The notes: generated by a model not told the origin, from the letters alone. A DNA stretch of 64,000 bases from DASWJZ01 sp963792885 (GCA_963792885.1 CAWBXX010000006.1:310001-374000), one strand, 5' to 3'. Shown: positions 45,501-54,032, numbered from the stretch's first letter. Numbers and translations are program-made.

Positions 45501-45564
45501 GGCGGGTGGCAACGCCAGTCTCGTCACGATGGAGGACCAGGCCGAGCCGGGCTCGCACGCGTGA
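42511..45564 (+). CDS. putA: bifunctional proline dehydrogenase / delta-1-pyrroline-5-carboxylate dehydrogenase
   Basis: 1,017-residue two-step enzyme converting proline to glutamate with FAD and NAD. The proline dehydrogenase barrel covers residues about 180-480 (FTVDAEEAERLELSLDVFSK, VRLVKGAYWDTEIKRAQERG, YPQFATHNALTVAAI). The ALDH half follows (AFVCISPWNFPLAIFTGQIT, AFTGSTEVGQ, AETGGINAMI, SAGQRCSAARILF with the catalytic Cys, and FGGMGLSGTGPKAGGPNYL). It lacks the N-terminal ribbon-helix-helix domain of E. coli PutA, so it is an enzyme only and not an autorepressor. Its product feeds NAD-glutamate dehydrogenase. The start is ATG 42511, divergent from the kinase gene by 110 bases. Confidence 0.95.
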   Translation: MTAREALDTKGGDIGPFEADYASADEILVPRLLVETAHPPGEDERVAARAKRYIEAIRHARGGIGGLEDFMHDYSLSTKEGLALMSLAEALLRVPDAATQDRLIEDKLASGDWEHAAARDSESWLVSATTWALGVTVRIVHPNETPEGIIAKLGHRLGMPTVRTAARQAMRLLGHQFVLGETIEDALARGAEARRRGYRHSFDMLGEGARTSADATRYFESYFRAIEAIGASAVGTLPGRPGISVKLSALHPRYVARQHERVMAELVPRLIELCRAAKANDLNFTVDAEEAERLELSLDVFSKLLEEPTLAGWDGLGLAVQAYQKRAPAVIDWLADASDAINRRLMVRLVKGAYWDTEIKRAQERGLPDFPVFSRKPATDLCYLACAKRLIAACPRLYPQFATHNALTVAAIIEMADEGGGADKAFEFQRLHGMSEALYAEVHGREGFDCRIYAPVGSHKELLAYLVRRLLENGANSSFVNAVNDASVPVETLLVPPSEILAGRSPRHAGIAMPKDLFGARKNSRGLEFGSRADLAALVEGVAAAPSVAPVADASLEDAKSAVDAAIAAHPKWEATPAEERAAILERAADSIEESRGRLVALLAREGGKTLDDGIAEIREAADFCRYYAAEARRLFARDTILPGPTGEENRYRLRGRGAFVCISPWNFPLAIFTGQITAALAAGNTVLAKPAEQTPKIGREAVALLHAAGVPEDALRLVPGDGKIGAALVEDSRIAGVAFTGSTEVGQIINRTLAAKDGPIVPLIAETGGINAMIADATALPEQVADDVVTSAFRSAGQRCSAARILFVQTDVADTMLPMIAGAAAELRLGDPADPATDIGPVIDREAKEALEAWLTKMRREQTIFFAGTAPKDGNFVAPHIVELKSAEALTKEVFGPILHVVRWQAGRLDDVLAWIGRTGYGLTFGIHTRVGGRAERIARALRVGNVYVNRNTIGAIVGSQPFGGMGLSGTGPKAGGPNYLQRFAHEQVVSTDTTAAGGNASLVTMEDQAEPGSHA

Positions 45565-46385
45565 GGCATCGGCGGCGACGCGGTCTCCTGCGCCGGATCG
45601 CGTGGACGGCGGTGATCCTGCTTTGCTTCTATCTCTTCGTGGCCTACGTGGCGCTGCCACGCCTCTGGACGCACTACGAGCACGAGCCCGGCCTCGAAGG
45701 CCGGCCGATGGTGACGGTGACGGCCGACGGTATTCCCGGCGATCCGCTCAATGTCGGACTGGTTGGCACGAAGGACGAGGCGATCCGCGCGCTTGTCGCT
45801 GCCGGCTGGTATCCGGCCGACGCGGTGACCTTGAAGACCAGCATCGAGATCGTCGGGAGCGTGCTCTTTGACCGGCCGTTTCGCGAAGCACCCGTGAGCC
45901 CGCTCTTCTACGAGGGCAAGAAGCAAGCCTTCGCCTTCGAGAAGCCCGTCGGAAAGAGTGCGGACCGGCGCAACCATGTGCGCTTCTTCGAGACGCTCGG
46001 GGAATGGCGCCAGGCGCGCCCGGTGTGGCTCGGCTCCGCCACCTTCGACCGCGGCGTCGGCGTCAGCCATTACACGGGGGAGATCACCCACCATATCGCG
46101 CCCGATATCGACGCGGAGCGCGACCTCCTGATGCACGACCTCGCAGCGGCACACATGCTGACCGAGATTTACGATGTTACCGGCGTTGGGCCGACGCTCT
46201 TTGGCCGGAACGGCGGCGGTGACCCTTACTACACCGATGGCGAGTTGAAGATCGGCGTGATCACCGTGGATGCAGTGCCGGCGGCTGAGCCGCCCAAGAT
46301 CCTGCCCAATCCTCCCGCGATCGAGGCGAAAGACGCTGTCTTCGCACGGGCGAAGGGCCTGTTCGGCGACTCTTCGGAGCCCTGA
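45561..46385 (+). CDS. LssY_C-domain membrane-anchored protein
   Basis: 274-residue protein with one N-terminal membrane helix (TAVILLCFYLFVAYVALPRL) and an LssY C-terminal-type domain: DPLNVGLVGTKDEAIRALVA, AGWYPADAVTLKTSIEI, ARPVWLGSATFDRGVGVSHY, THHIAPDIDAERDLLMHDL. In other proteins this domain is attached to PAP2-type phosphatases or lipoprotein-like exporters. Its own function is not known. GTG 45561 shares a 4-base GTGA overlap with the putA stop, so the two are translationally coupled, an unusual pairing. Confidence 0.8.
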   Translation: MRHRRRRGLLRRIAWTAVILLCFYLFVAYVALPRLWTHYEHEPGLEGRPMVTVTADGIPGDPLNVGLVGTKDEAIRALVAAGWYPADAVTLKTSIEIVGSVLFDRPFREAPVSPLFYEGKKQAFAFEKPVGKSADRRNHVRFFETLGEWRQARPVWLGSATFDRGVGVSHYTGEITHHIAPDIDAERDLLMHDLAAAHMLTEIYDVTGVGPTLFGRNGGGDPYYTDGELKIGVITVDAVPAAEPPKILPNPPAIEAKDAVFARAKGLFGDSSEP

Positions 46386-46397
46386 CGTGCGACCTGA

Positions 46398-48857
46398 CTA
46401 CCCTCTCACTCTTTTCATCTCGGGATCGTAAAGCGGCTTAAGGAACGGCTCAGCCGGCACACGCTCCGTCGCGACCTCTAGCTCGTAGTCGCCGGACATG
46501 ACGTAGTCAGCGTCAACGCCATCCGGATCGCGCACATAGCCGAGGCCGATGTTCCGCTTCACCGTGTAGCCCCAGCCGGCAGACGACAGCCAGCCGACGC
46601 GCTTGCCGTTGCGGAAGATTGTCTCGCGACCGAGAAGCACGACATCCGGGTCGTCGACCGTGAAGCCGGCGAGCAGCCGGGGGAGGGGTGTTGATCGCGC
46701 TTCCTCGATCGCCTCGCGGCCGAGGAAGGGGATGTTCTTGCGCAATTTCACTGCCCAGCCGAGCCCCGCCATCAGCGGATTGTGGTCCGGCCCGATATCG
46801 GCGCCCCAGGCGCGATAGGCCTTTTCAAGCCTGAGCGACTCGATCGCGCGGTAGCCGGCATCGGCAATGCCGTGCTCAACCCCCACCTCGATCAGCCGCT
46901 TGTAGACGCTCGTCGCGAACTCCACGGGCACGTGCAGCTCCCATCCGAGCTCGCCGACGTAGGTGACGCGAAGCGCCAGCACCGGCGCGCCGGCCAATTC
47001 GATCGTCCGACACTGGCCGAAGGGGAAGCTCTCGTTCGAAACGTCGTCGCGTGTTGCCGCGGAGAGCACGTCGCGGGCGCGTGGGCCCATCAGCGAGAAG
47101 ACGGCGTTGGCGGATGTGATGTCGATCAGCGTCGCGTCGAGGCCGTCGCGGACGTTGCGCGAGATCCAATCGAAATCGTGGGTGGCGAAGCCGGTGCCCG
47201 TGGTGATGTAGAAGCGGTCCTTGGCGAGCCGCGCGACGGTCAGATCGCACTCGATGCCACCGCGGGCGTTCAGCATCTGGGTATAGGTGAGGCTGCCGGG
47301 CGCCTTCGCGACGTTGTTGGCGCAGATCCAGGAGAGCGCCATCTCCGCATCGCTGCCGACGATCAGGAACTTGGCGAAGGAAGTCTGGTCGAAGATCGCG
47401 ACACGCTCGCGCGCCGCCTCGTGCTCGCGCGCGACGGCGGCGAACCAGTTCTGGCGGCCGAAGGAGTAGATGTCCTCACGCGGCTCGTCGGAGGAAGCAT
47501 CGGCGAACCAGTTCGGCCGCTCCCAGCCGAGCTTCTCGCCGAAGACGGCGCCGCGCACCTTCAGCCGCTCGTAAAGCGGCGAGCGGCGGAGCGGCCGCCC
47601 GGAGGAGAACTCCTCGAACGGCCAGGCCATCGTGTAGTGCTTCGAATAGGCTTCGAGCGTTCGCGTCCTGACCCAGCCCACGTCGAGATGGTTCTTGCCG
47701 AAACGGCGAATGTCGACCGGCCAGAGATCGTAGGGCGGCTCACCCTTGGCGACCCACTCCGCAAGTGCCATGCCGGCGCCGCCGCCCGACGCGATGCCGA
47801 AGGCGTTGAAGCCGGCCGCAACGAAGACGCCGCGCACCTCCGGCGCTGCGCCGAGGATGAAGTTGCCGTCCGGCGTGAAGCTTTCGGGCCCGTTGATAAG
47901 CTGTTTGATTCCTGTGTGTTCGAGCGCCGGAACACGTGGCAGCGCCAGTTCCAGAACGGGACCGAAATGATCCCAGTCGGGGTCGAGCAGCGTGAAGTGG
48001 AAACCTTCTGGAATGCCGTCGTGGGCCCAGGGCACCGGGTTCGGCTCGTAGCCGCCCATGATCAACCCGCCGACCTCCTCCTTGTAGTAGGTGAGGCGGT
48101 CAGGGTCTCGGAGGGTCGGCAAGTCGGGCGTGACGCCGTCGATCTTTTCGGTGATCGCGTAATGATGCTGAACCGAAACGAGCGGCACGTTGACGCCCGC
48201 CATCTTCCCGATGGCGCGCGACCACTGCCCGCAGGCGATAACAAGGGTCTCGCATTCGACAGCGCCGCCGGCGGTCTCTACAGCGCGGACCTTGCCGTTC
48301 TCTATGTAGATGCCCGTGATCGGCACGTCTTCCATGATCGTTACGCCGGCGGAACGGGCGCCCCGCGCCAGCGCCTGAACGATGTCGCTCGGGCTCGCCT
48401 GCCCGTCGGTTGGCAGGAACGCGGCGCCGACGACATCGTCGACGGTCATCAGCGGCCAGAGTTCTTGCGCCTCCTTGGGTGAGAGGAGCTGCATCTCCAG
48501 GCCGAAGCTCCGCGCGGTCGTCGCCTGCCGCTTCACTTCTATCCAACGTTCGGAATTACATGCCAGGCGGAGCCCGCCGTTCATCTTCCAACCGGTGGCG
48601 AGCCCAGTCTCCGCTTCGAGCTTGTCGTAGAGCGCGACCGAGTAGCCGAGAAGCTGCGTGACGTTGGCGTTGGTGCGGAGCTGCCCAACAAGCCCGGCGG
48701 CATGCCAGGTCGAGCCGGAGGAGAGCTTGGCGCGTTCCAGGAGGAGCACGTCGCTCCAGCCCATCTTGCCGAGATGATAGGCGACCGAGCAGCCGACAAT
48801 GCCCCCGCCGGCGATGACGACCTTTGCGGATTTGGAGGCCGACCCGGGAAGGCTCAC
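46398..48857 (-). CDS. FAD-dependent oxidoreductase / GcvT-like aminomethyltransferase fusion (dimethylglycine dehydrogenase type)
   Basis: 819-residue cytoplasmic flavoenzyme. The N-terminal DAO half has the FAD motif VVIAGGGIVGCSVAYHLGKM and SGSTWHAAGLVGQ, the site where dimethylglycine and sarcosine dehydrogenases attach FAD to His. NAFGIASGGGAGMALAEW also lies in this half. The C-terminal GcvT-like half (from about residue 430) includes FDQTSFAKFLIVG, YVGELGWELHVPVEFA and GYRAIESLRLEKAYRAWGAD, and binds tetrahydrofolate. It should oxidatively demethylate an N-methylated amine such as dimethylglycine or sarcosine, passing formaldehyde to folate. Its start overlaps the kinase gene by 4 bases, and it ends a five-gene operon with a betaine-type ABC importer. 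Confidence 0.9.
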   Translation of the reverse strand: MSLPGSASKSAKVVIAGGGIVGCSVAYHLGKMGWSDVLLLERAKLSSGSTWHAAGLVGQLRTNANVTQLLGYSVALYDKLEAETGLATGWKMNGGLRLACNSERWIEVKRQATTARSFGLEMQLLSPKEAQELWPLMTVDDVVGAAFLPTDGQASPSDIVQALARGARSAGVTIMEDVPITGIYIENGKVRAVETAGGAVECETLVIACGQWSRAIGKMAGVNVPLVSVQHHYAITEKIDGVTPDLPTLRDPDRLTYYKEEVGGLIMGGYEPNPVPWAHDGIPEGFHFTLLDPDWDHFGPVLELALPRVPALEHTGIKQLINGPESFTPDGNFILGAAPEVRGVFVAAGFNAFGIASGGGAGMALAEWVAKGEPPYDLWPVDIRRFGKNHLDVGWVRTRTLEAYSKHYTMAWPFEEFSSGRPLRRSPLYERLKVRGAVFGEKLGWERPNWFADASSDEPREDIYSFGRQNWFAAVAREHEAARERVAIFDQTSFAKFLIVGSDAEMALSWICANNVAKAPGSLTYTQMLNARGGIECDLTVARLAKDRFYITTGTGFATHDFDWISRNVRDGLDATLIDITSANAVFSLMGPRARDVLSAATRDDVSNESFPFGQCRTIELAGAPVLALRVTYVGELGWELHVPVEFATSVYKRLIEVGVEHGIADAGYRAIESLRLEKAYRAWGADIGPDHNPLMAGLGWAVKLRKNIPFLGREAIEEARSTPLPRLLAGFTVDDPDVVLLGRETIFRNGKRVGWLSSAGWGYTVKRNIGLGYVRDPDGVDADYVMSGDYELEVATERVPAEPFLKPLYDPEMKRVRG

Positions 48858-49774
48858 GCGCGCTCCATCGCCTTGAACTCGGCGAAGGCTTTTTCGTAAC
48901 GGCTAAGATTTTCGACCGTGTATTTCGCAAAGTCGTAGTCGACCTGCGAATGGATTTCGGAGACCATGCTCCAGATCGTCTCGCGGAGCAGCGAGGCAGC
49001 AGTCATCGCGGCGTAGCGGTAGCGCAACTCGTCGGTGACCGGCCGCTCGTAATAAGCCTCCAGCATCGTCTCTCGCATTTTCGGCGGCATCTCGCTGTTC
49101 GAGGCGATCCCGCCGAGATCGAAGAGCGGTGAGTTGAAGCCGGCATACTCCCAATCGACGAGCCAGAGCCGCCGGCCATCGTCGATGATGTTGGCGGCGA
49201 GGAGGTCGTTGTGGCCGAAGACCAGCTCGACCCGGCCGACGGCGCGCTCCAGCTGCTCCGACTGCGTCGTCAACCGGCGGAGATGCGCCATGTCGGTGCT
49301 CGGGAACTCTGCGAGCGAGTGGGCATAGTCGCGCACGACGTGGAAGACCCAGAAGAGGACGCCCGGCCCGCGGAGATGTTTCGGCGTCTCGCGGTGCGTG
49401 CGGCGGACGAGCTCCACGATCCGCGCGAGGTTCTTCGGGTCACGCACGTCCTCCGGCGACAGCGTCTTCCCCTCGATGAAGTCGAGCACCAGAACGCCGG
49501 GCTCGGCATAGGCGACGCGCGGGGCGACGCCTGCCGCATGGGCGGCGCGGCTTGCGGCGACCTCGTTCTTGCGCACGACGCCGTGCGCTTCGTTGTCGCC
49601 GCCGATCCTGACGACGAACTTCCGGCCGCTGTCCTCGACCACGAAGTTGACGTTGGAGAGGCCGCCGCGGAGGTCGCTCGGCTCGACCGGATCGCCCCAG
49701 AGCGGCAGCGCCGCGGCCTGCCGCCAAGCGGCGCCGATCTGGCGGTCGAGCAGGCGCCGCTTGGTTTCAGCCAA
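48854..49774 (-). CDS. choline kinase-like phosphotransferase (second copy, in the amine operon)
   Basis: 306-residue choline/ethanolamine-kinase-like protein. Seen are LRGGLSNVNFVVEDSGRKFV, FVVRIGGDN, the Brenner-type catalytic loop VFGHNDLLAANII and the metal motif LVDWEYAGFNSPLFDLGGIA. It overlaps the permease upstream by 8 bases and the oxidoreductase downstream by 4, so it belongs to the uptake/demethylation operon. It may phosphorylate the imported alcohol amine. The alternative is a different amino-alcohol or ethanolamine-like substrate. Confidence 0.85.
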   Translation of the reverse strand: MAETKRRLLDRQIGAAWRQAAALPLWGDPVEPSDLRGGLSNVNFVVEDSGRKFVVRIGGDNEAHGVVRKNEVAASRAAHAAGVAPRVAYAEPGVLVLDFIEGKTLSPEDVRDPKNLARIVELVRRTHRETPKHLRGPGVLFWVFHVVRDYAHSLAEFPSTDMAHLRRLTTQSEQLERAVGRVELVFGHNDLLAANIIDDGRRLWLVDWEYAGFNSPLFDLGGIASNSEMPPKMRETMLEAYYERPVTDELRYRYAAMTAASLLRETIWSMVSEIHSQVDYDFAKYTVENLSRYEKAFAEFKAMERA

Positions 49775-51779
49775 GGCCGAGCCTCCGCCGCATGCGGTTG
49801 GCCGAGCCGGTCATCATGCGGTCGGCGATCATCGCGATCATGGCGACGCCGAGGCCGGCCACGATGCCGCGGCCAACATCGGCCTTGGCGAGCGCGATAT
49901 AGACCTCCTGGCCGAGGTCCCGCGTGCCGACAAGGGCGGTGATGACGAGCATAGAGATTGCCAGCATGATGGTCTGGTTGATGCCAAGCATGATCTCCGG
50001 CAAAGCAAGCGGCAGCCGAACTTTCAAGAGGCGCTGACTGCGCGTCGTGCCCATCGATGTCGCCGCCTCGATCAGCGCCGTGTTGATCTCGCGGACCCCG
50101 AGCGCGGTGTAGCGGATCGCCGGCGCGATTGCGTAGAGGATGATGGCGATCATGGCGGTGAAGTCGCCGACGCGGAAAAGCATCACCACCGGGATCAGAT
50201 AGACGAAGCTCGGCAGCGTCTGGAGCGTGTCGATGACCGCCTGCACGATCGTCCAGGCCCTGTTGTTCATCCCCGCGAGGATGCCGATCGGGATACCGAT
50301 GAGCCCGGCGATGACGACAGACACGCCGACGAGATAGACGGTCACCATCGCCGGCTCCCAGTTGCCGGTGAAGACGATGAAGAGCGCGAAGCCGACCGCG
50401 ATCAGCGCACGGCGAGGACCGGCAAGCTGCCAGGCGCCGAGCCCGATGACTGCGACCGCCCAGGGCCACGGCTGTGCGAGCATGAAGCGTTTCACCGGCA
50501 CCAGCACGTTCAGAAGGATCGCTGTTTTTACCGCCTCGAAGGTGTCGAAGTAGTTGACGTTCAGCCACCGAACGAGCGCGTCCCAATATTCCGCCGTCGA
50601 GACCTGCAGGCTTGCCGGGTAGGTCTTCACGGGTGGGACAGCGAAAGCGACGAGCCAGAAGACGAGCGCGGCGGCGAGCGCGGAAAGCGGAAGCGCGTAG
50701 CGCTTTACGAAGGAGCGGCCACCGGCATTCGCCATGCGGCTCGCGCGGAGCGCATAGGCCTGGCTGATGCGGTCGAGCGCGACGGCGAGCACGACGATGG
50801 CGACGCCTGCTTCCAAGCCTGCGCCGATGTCGAGGCTCCGGAGCGAGCGCAGCACGTCGAAGCCGAGCCCGCCGGCCCCGATCATCGAGGCGATGATCAC
50901 CATGTTGAGCGAGAGCATGATGACCTGGTTGACGCCGACCATGAGCGGCGCGCGGGCGACCGGCATCATCACCCGGGCGATGAGCTGACGCTTCGTGCAA
51001 CCGGCCATGCGGCCAAACTCCACGATCTCCGGCTCAACGCCGTCGAGTGCCAGCATGGTCACCCGCACCATCGGCGGCATGGCGTAGATGATGGTGGCGA
51101 CGAGCGCGGAGATGGGGCCGAAGCCGAAGAGAAAGAGGATGGGCAAGAGATAGGCGAAGACGGGGATCGTCTGCATGCCGTCGAGCAGCGGCACCAAGAT
51201 CTTGCGGAAGCGCGGGGCCCGGTAGCCCGCGACGCCGAGCAGGATGCCGCCAACCACGCCGAAGGGAACCGCGATCACGATCGAGGAGAGGGTTAACATC
51301 GCGCTCTGCCATTGGCCGAACGCCGCGAGGTAGAGGAACGCGAGAGCCGCGAGCGCCGCGAGCCGCGCACCGCCAGCCTGGTAGGCGAGGATAGCGGTGG
51401 CTGCGAGCACGCCGACCCAGGGAAGCGGCGGCAGGATTTCGACCGCCGACGAGCCTTGGCCGGACAGAAGGCCGGTGGCGAAGAGGTCGGTCGCGAAATC
51501 GAAGGGAATTGACAGGATTGCAGCAATGAAGCGGGTCAGGTCGCGGAACGTGAAGAGGCCAAAGGTGGCGTCGTCGACGAGCCATTTCATCGCCGCAGAA
51601 ACCCAGGCCTGGACGGGTATCCGCCAGCCACGCGGCAAGGTGAGCGCCCAGCGGGGAAGCGCGCCGCCGGGGAGATAGAGGAAAATCAGCGAGGCGACGA
51701 AGATCGCTGGCCAGACAAGGCGGGCGAGGGGAAATGCGGAGGGCCGGCTCGTGGCCATCGTGCCAGTCGCGACGGACAT
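49767..51779 (-). CDS. glycine betaine/proline-type ABC transporter permease, fused double unit
   Basis: 670-residue inner-membrane protein with two consecutive ProW-like permease domains in one chain. Unit one has the EAA-type loop VEFGRMAGCTKRQLIARVMM followed by VMLSLNMVIIASMIGAGGLG. Unit two has EINTALIEAATSMGTTRSQR followed by ALPEIMLGINQTIMLAISML. Internal duplication of this kind is known in some betaine/choline transporters and means the transporter needs only this one permease chain. The stop overlaps the kinase gene and the start is one base after the ATPase stop. Confidence 0.9.
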   Translation of the reverse strand: MSVATGTMATSRPSAFPLARLVWPAIFVASLIFLYLPGGALPRWALTLPRGWRIPVQAWVSAAMKWLVDDATFGLFTFRDLTRFIAAILSIPFDFATDLFATGLLSGQGSSAVEILPPLPWVGVLAATAILAYQAGGARLAALAALAFLYLAAFGQWQSAMLTLSSIVIAVPFGVVGGILLGVAGYRAPRFRKILVPLLDGMQTIPVFAYLLPILFLFGFGPISALVATIIYAMPPMVRVTMLALDGVEPEIVEFGRMAGCTKRQLIARVMMPVARAPLMVGVNQVIMLSLNMVIIASMIGAGGLGFDVLRSLRSLDIGAGLEAGVAIVVLAVALDRISQAYALRASRMANAGGRSFVKRYALPLSALAAALVFWLVAFAVPPVKTYPASLQVSTAEYWDALVRWLNVNYFDTFEAVKTAILLNVLVPVKRFMLAQPWPWAVAVIGLGAWQLAGPRRALIAVGFALFIVFTGNWEPAMVTVYLVGVSVVIAGLIGIPIGILAGMNNRAWTIVQAVIDTLQTLPSFVYLIPVVMLFRVGDFTAMIAIILYAIAPAIRYTALGVREINTALIEAATSMGTTRSQRLLKVRLPLALPEIMLGINQTIMLAISMLVITALVGTRDLGQEVYIALAKADVGRGIVAGLGVAMIAMIADRMMTGSANRMRRRLGLG

Positions 51780-51780
51780 G

Positions 51781-52830
51781 TCAGCCTGGCGTCCGCCCGG
51801 GGGCGCCGCTTGAGTCGAGAAGCACCTCGATCAGCGCGGCGCGACCGATCACCCCGATCGTCTTGCCGTTCTCGTCGACGACGGCAAAGTCACGGTCGGC
51901 GGCGTCGATCTTGCGAGCCACTTCCACGACGCGGCTTTCGGCTGGCACGCTGCCGGCGAGGTCGCGCGAGCCGTTTAGCGGGCGCATGACGGACCGCACG
52001 GTCAGAATCTTGGCGCGCGGGGCCTCACGCGTGAACTCCTCCACATAGCCGTCGGCCGGGCGCACGATCAGCTCCTCCGCGGTCCCAACCTGCACGACCC
52101 TGCCGTCGCGCATGATGGCGATGCGGTCGGCGAGCCGGATCGCCTCGTCGAAATCGTGCGTGATGAAGACGATCGTCTTCTTCAGTAGGTGCTGCAGGCG
52201 CAGGAACTCGTTCTGCATCTCGCGACGGATCAGCGGGTCGAGCGCGGAGAATGGCTCGTCCAGGAACCAGAGCTCCGGGCCGACCGCCAGCGAGCGGGCG
52301 ATGCCGACGCGCTGCTGCTGACCGCCGGAGAGCTCCTTGGGCAAGTTCTCCTCGCGGCCGCCAAGGCCGACGAGCTCGATCATCTCGCGCGCCCGCTTCT
52401 CCCGCTCGTCGCGCGTGACACCCTGGATCTCGAGCGGGAAGGCGACGTTCCTCAAGACCGAAAGGTGCGGGAGCAGGGCGAAATGCTGGAACACCATCCC
52501 CATGCGATGGCGCCTCAGCTCGATCAGCTCGCGCTCGGCGATTGTCAGTAGGTCTCGGCCATCGAGGAGAATCTGCCCACTGGTCGGCTCGACGAGGCGC
52601 GACAGGCAGCGGACCAGCGTCGACTTGCCCGAGCCGGAAAGCCCCATGATGACGAAGATCTCGCCGGAGCGGATGTCGAGGCCGACGTCGGCAACGGCCG
52701 GGACGAAGCCGGCCGCCACTGCCTCCTCATGCAAGGGGTCACGTCCGAGGCGGCGCACGAAGCCGACCGCGTCATGGCCGAAAAGCTTCCAGACGTTGCG
52801 GCAGGAGAGCTTGGTCGCGGCTTCGTTCAC
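51781..52830 (-). CDS. glycine betaine/proline-type ABC transporter ATP-binding protein with CBS domain
   Basis: 349-residue cytoplasmic ATPase. Walker A is GLSGSGKSTLVRCLSRL, the Q-loop MGMVFQHFALLPH, the signature LSGGQQQRVGIARSL, Walker B LWFLDEPFSALDPLIRR and the H-loop FITHDF. The C-terminal about 80 residues form a CBS module (SVMRPLNG, DRDFAVVDENGKTIGVI), as in ProV/OpuAA, which senses ionic strength or nucleotides. FVRRLGRDPLHEEAVAAG near the N-terminus is typical of this subfamily. Confidence 0.92.
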   Translation of the reverse strand: MNEAATKLSCRNVWKLFGHDAVGFVRRLGRDPLHEEAVAAGFVPAVADVGLDIRSGEIFVIMGLSGSGKSTLVRCLSRLVEPTSGQILLDGRDLLTIAERELIELRRHRMGMVFQHFALLPHLSVLRNVAFPLEIQGVTRDEREKRAREMIELVGLGGREENLPKELSGGQQQRVGIARSLAVGPELWFLDEPFSALDPLIRREMQNEFLRLQHLLKKTIVFITHDFDEAIRLADRIAIMRDGRVVQVGTAEELIVRPADGYVEEFTREAPRAKILTVRSVMRPLNGSRDLAGSVPAESRVVEVARKIDAADRDFAVVDENGKTIGVIGRAALIEVLLDSSGAPGRTPG

Positions 52831-52844
52831 GTGGGAATCGCCCC

Positions 52845-52869
52845 TCCGCCGGCCCTCCAGGCCGGCGGA
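52845..52869. terminator. intercistronic hairpin between binding-protein and ATPase genes
   Basis: TCCGCCGGCC-CTCCA-GGCCGGCGGA is a perfect 10-bp stem with a 5-base loop, 25 bases after the binding-protein stop. No T-tract follows on the minus strand. It more likely stabilises the abundant binding-protein message or attenuates the downstream genes than fully terminates. Confidence 0.55.
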
Positions 52870-52893
52870 CAGGATTCTAGCAGGTCTTGACCG

Positions 52894-53847
52894 CTACATC
52901 GCGATCCATTGCTTCCAGCGGGCTTCGTTCGCCTTCATCCACTCGGCGACCACGTCGTCGACCGTCTTTCCGTCGAGGTCGACCTCGGTGATCATTGCGC
53001 CCATCTCGTCGTTCTCGATGTGGAACGCCTTGATGACGTTGTAGGCGTGCGGCCACTTGTCCTTGATCCCCACCCAGCCGGCCTTCCAGATCGGACCGAA
53101 GGGCTTGCCGCAATCGTGCGTGTCGTTCGGGTTCACGCCCCAGGACGGGTCGGTGTAGCAAGGCGGCTCGTATTTCGGGAACTCGATCCATTCGCCTTTG
53201 TATTTGATCGGCGCCCAATGCGGCGCGTAGATCCAGAGCATGATCGGGGCCTGCCGCTGATAGGCGGACTCCAGCTCTGCGAAGAGCGCGGCGTCGGTGC
53301 CCGCGTGTACAACCTCGAAGGGAAGATCGAGCGCGGCGACGCGCTCCTCGTCGAAACCGCCCCAGGTGACAGGCCCGGCGAGGTAACGGCCCTTCGGCGC
53401 GGTCTCTGGAACGGAGAACGCTTCGGCGCAGGCGTCGTCCTTCAGCGCTTCCCAATTCGGCAGGCCCGGGCAGCGCTCCTTCATGTATTCGGGGAACCAC
53501 CATTCTTCCTTAGCCAGCATCCCGGTCTCGCCCAGGTTTTCGACATTGCCGGTCGCGACCGCGGCCTCTAGCGCCTCCTGGCCGGTCGTCGCCCAGATCT
53601 CCATGGCGAGGTCGAGGTCGCCGGTCTCCAGTCCCGCGAACTGGGCCAGATAGTCGGCAACAACATACTCGACCGGGTTGCCGGCCTGCTTCAGCACTTC
53701 TCCCATGATGTGGGCGCTGATGAACTGGCCGGTCCAGTCATTGATCGTGATCTTGATGGGATCGCTCGAATCTTGCGCCGAGGCGGGAGAGGCGGAAATA
53801 AGCGCGGTGAGCGCTCCGGCTGCCAACAGGGAGAGGCGCACGGTCAT
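52894..53847 (-). CDS. glycine betaine/choline-type ABC transporter substrate-binding protein
   Basis: 317-residue periplasmic protein of the OpuAC/ProX type. ATG 53847 follows GGGGG and opens the signal peptide MTVRLSLLAAGALTALISAS with cleavage after ASA. The mature part shows IKITINDWTGQFISAHIMGE, GDLDLAMEIWATT, QAPIMLWIYAPHWAP and paired cysteines (CPGLPNW, DDACAEAF, PPCYTDP, HDCGKPF). Many tryptophans are available for an aromatic cage around a quaternary amine. It is the first gene of the five-gene operon. The exact ligand (betaine, choline, carnitine, proline betaine) is not decided. Confidence 0.88.
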   Translation of the reverse strand: MTVRLSLLAAGALTALISASPASAQDSSDPIKITINDWTGQFISAHIMGEVLKQAGNPVEYVVADYLAQFAGLETGDLDLAMEIWATTGQEALEAAVATGNVENLGETGMLAKEEWWFPEYMKERCPGLPNWEALKDDACAEAFSVPETAPKGRYLAGPVTWGGFDEERVAALDLPFEVVHAGTDAALFAELESAYQRQAPIMLWIYAPHWAPIKYKGEWIEFPKYEPPCYTDPSWGVNPNDTHDCGKPFGPIWKAGWVGIKDKWPHAYNVIKAFHIENDEMGAMITEVDLDGKTVDDVVAEWMKANEARWKQWIAM

Positions 53848-54032
53848 GAAATACCCCCTTTCGCGGAAAAATCGCGGCCGGCGGGCGGTGCCCTCGCCGA
53901 CGGAAGCGGAATGGTCGCGAGTAAGGGGCGGACGTGTCAACAAGAAACGCGCGCGGCGGGTTGCAAGGGGCGGCAAAGCATCGCCGCGGCGGCCCTCGAA
54001 ATTCGGCGCTGGGCGCGCCACAATGCTTGGCG

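Noticed and set aside
53935..53940. TTGACA on the minus strand upstream of the betaine-type operon as a promoter.
   Set aside because: The -35 is perfect but no acceptable -10 lies 16-18 bases away (only CGACCA-like sequence), so it is not listed as a feature.
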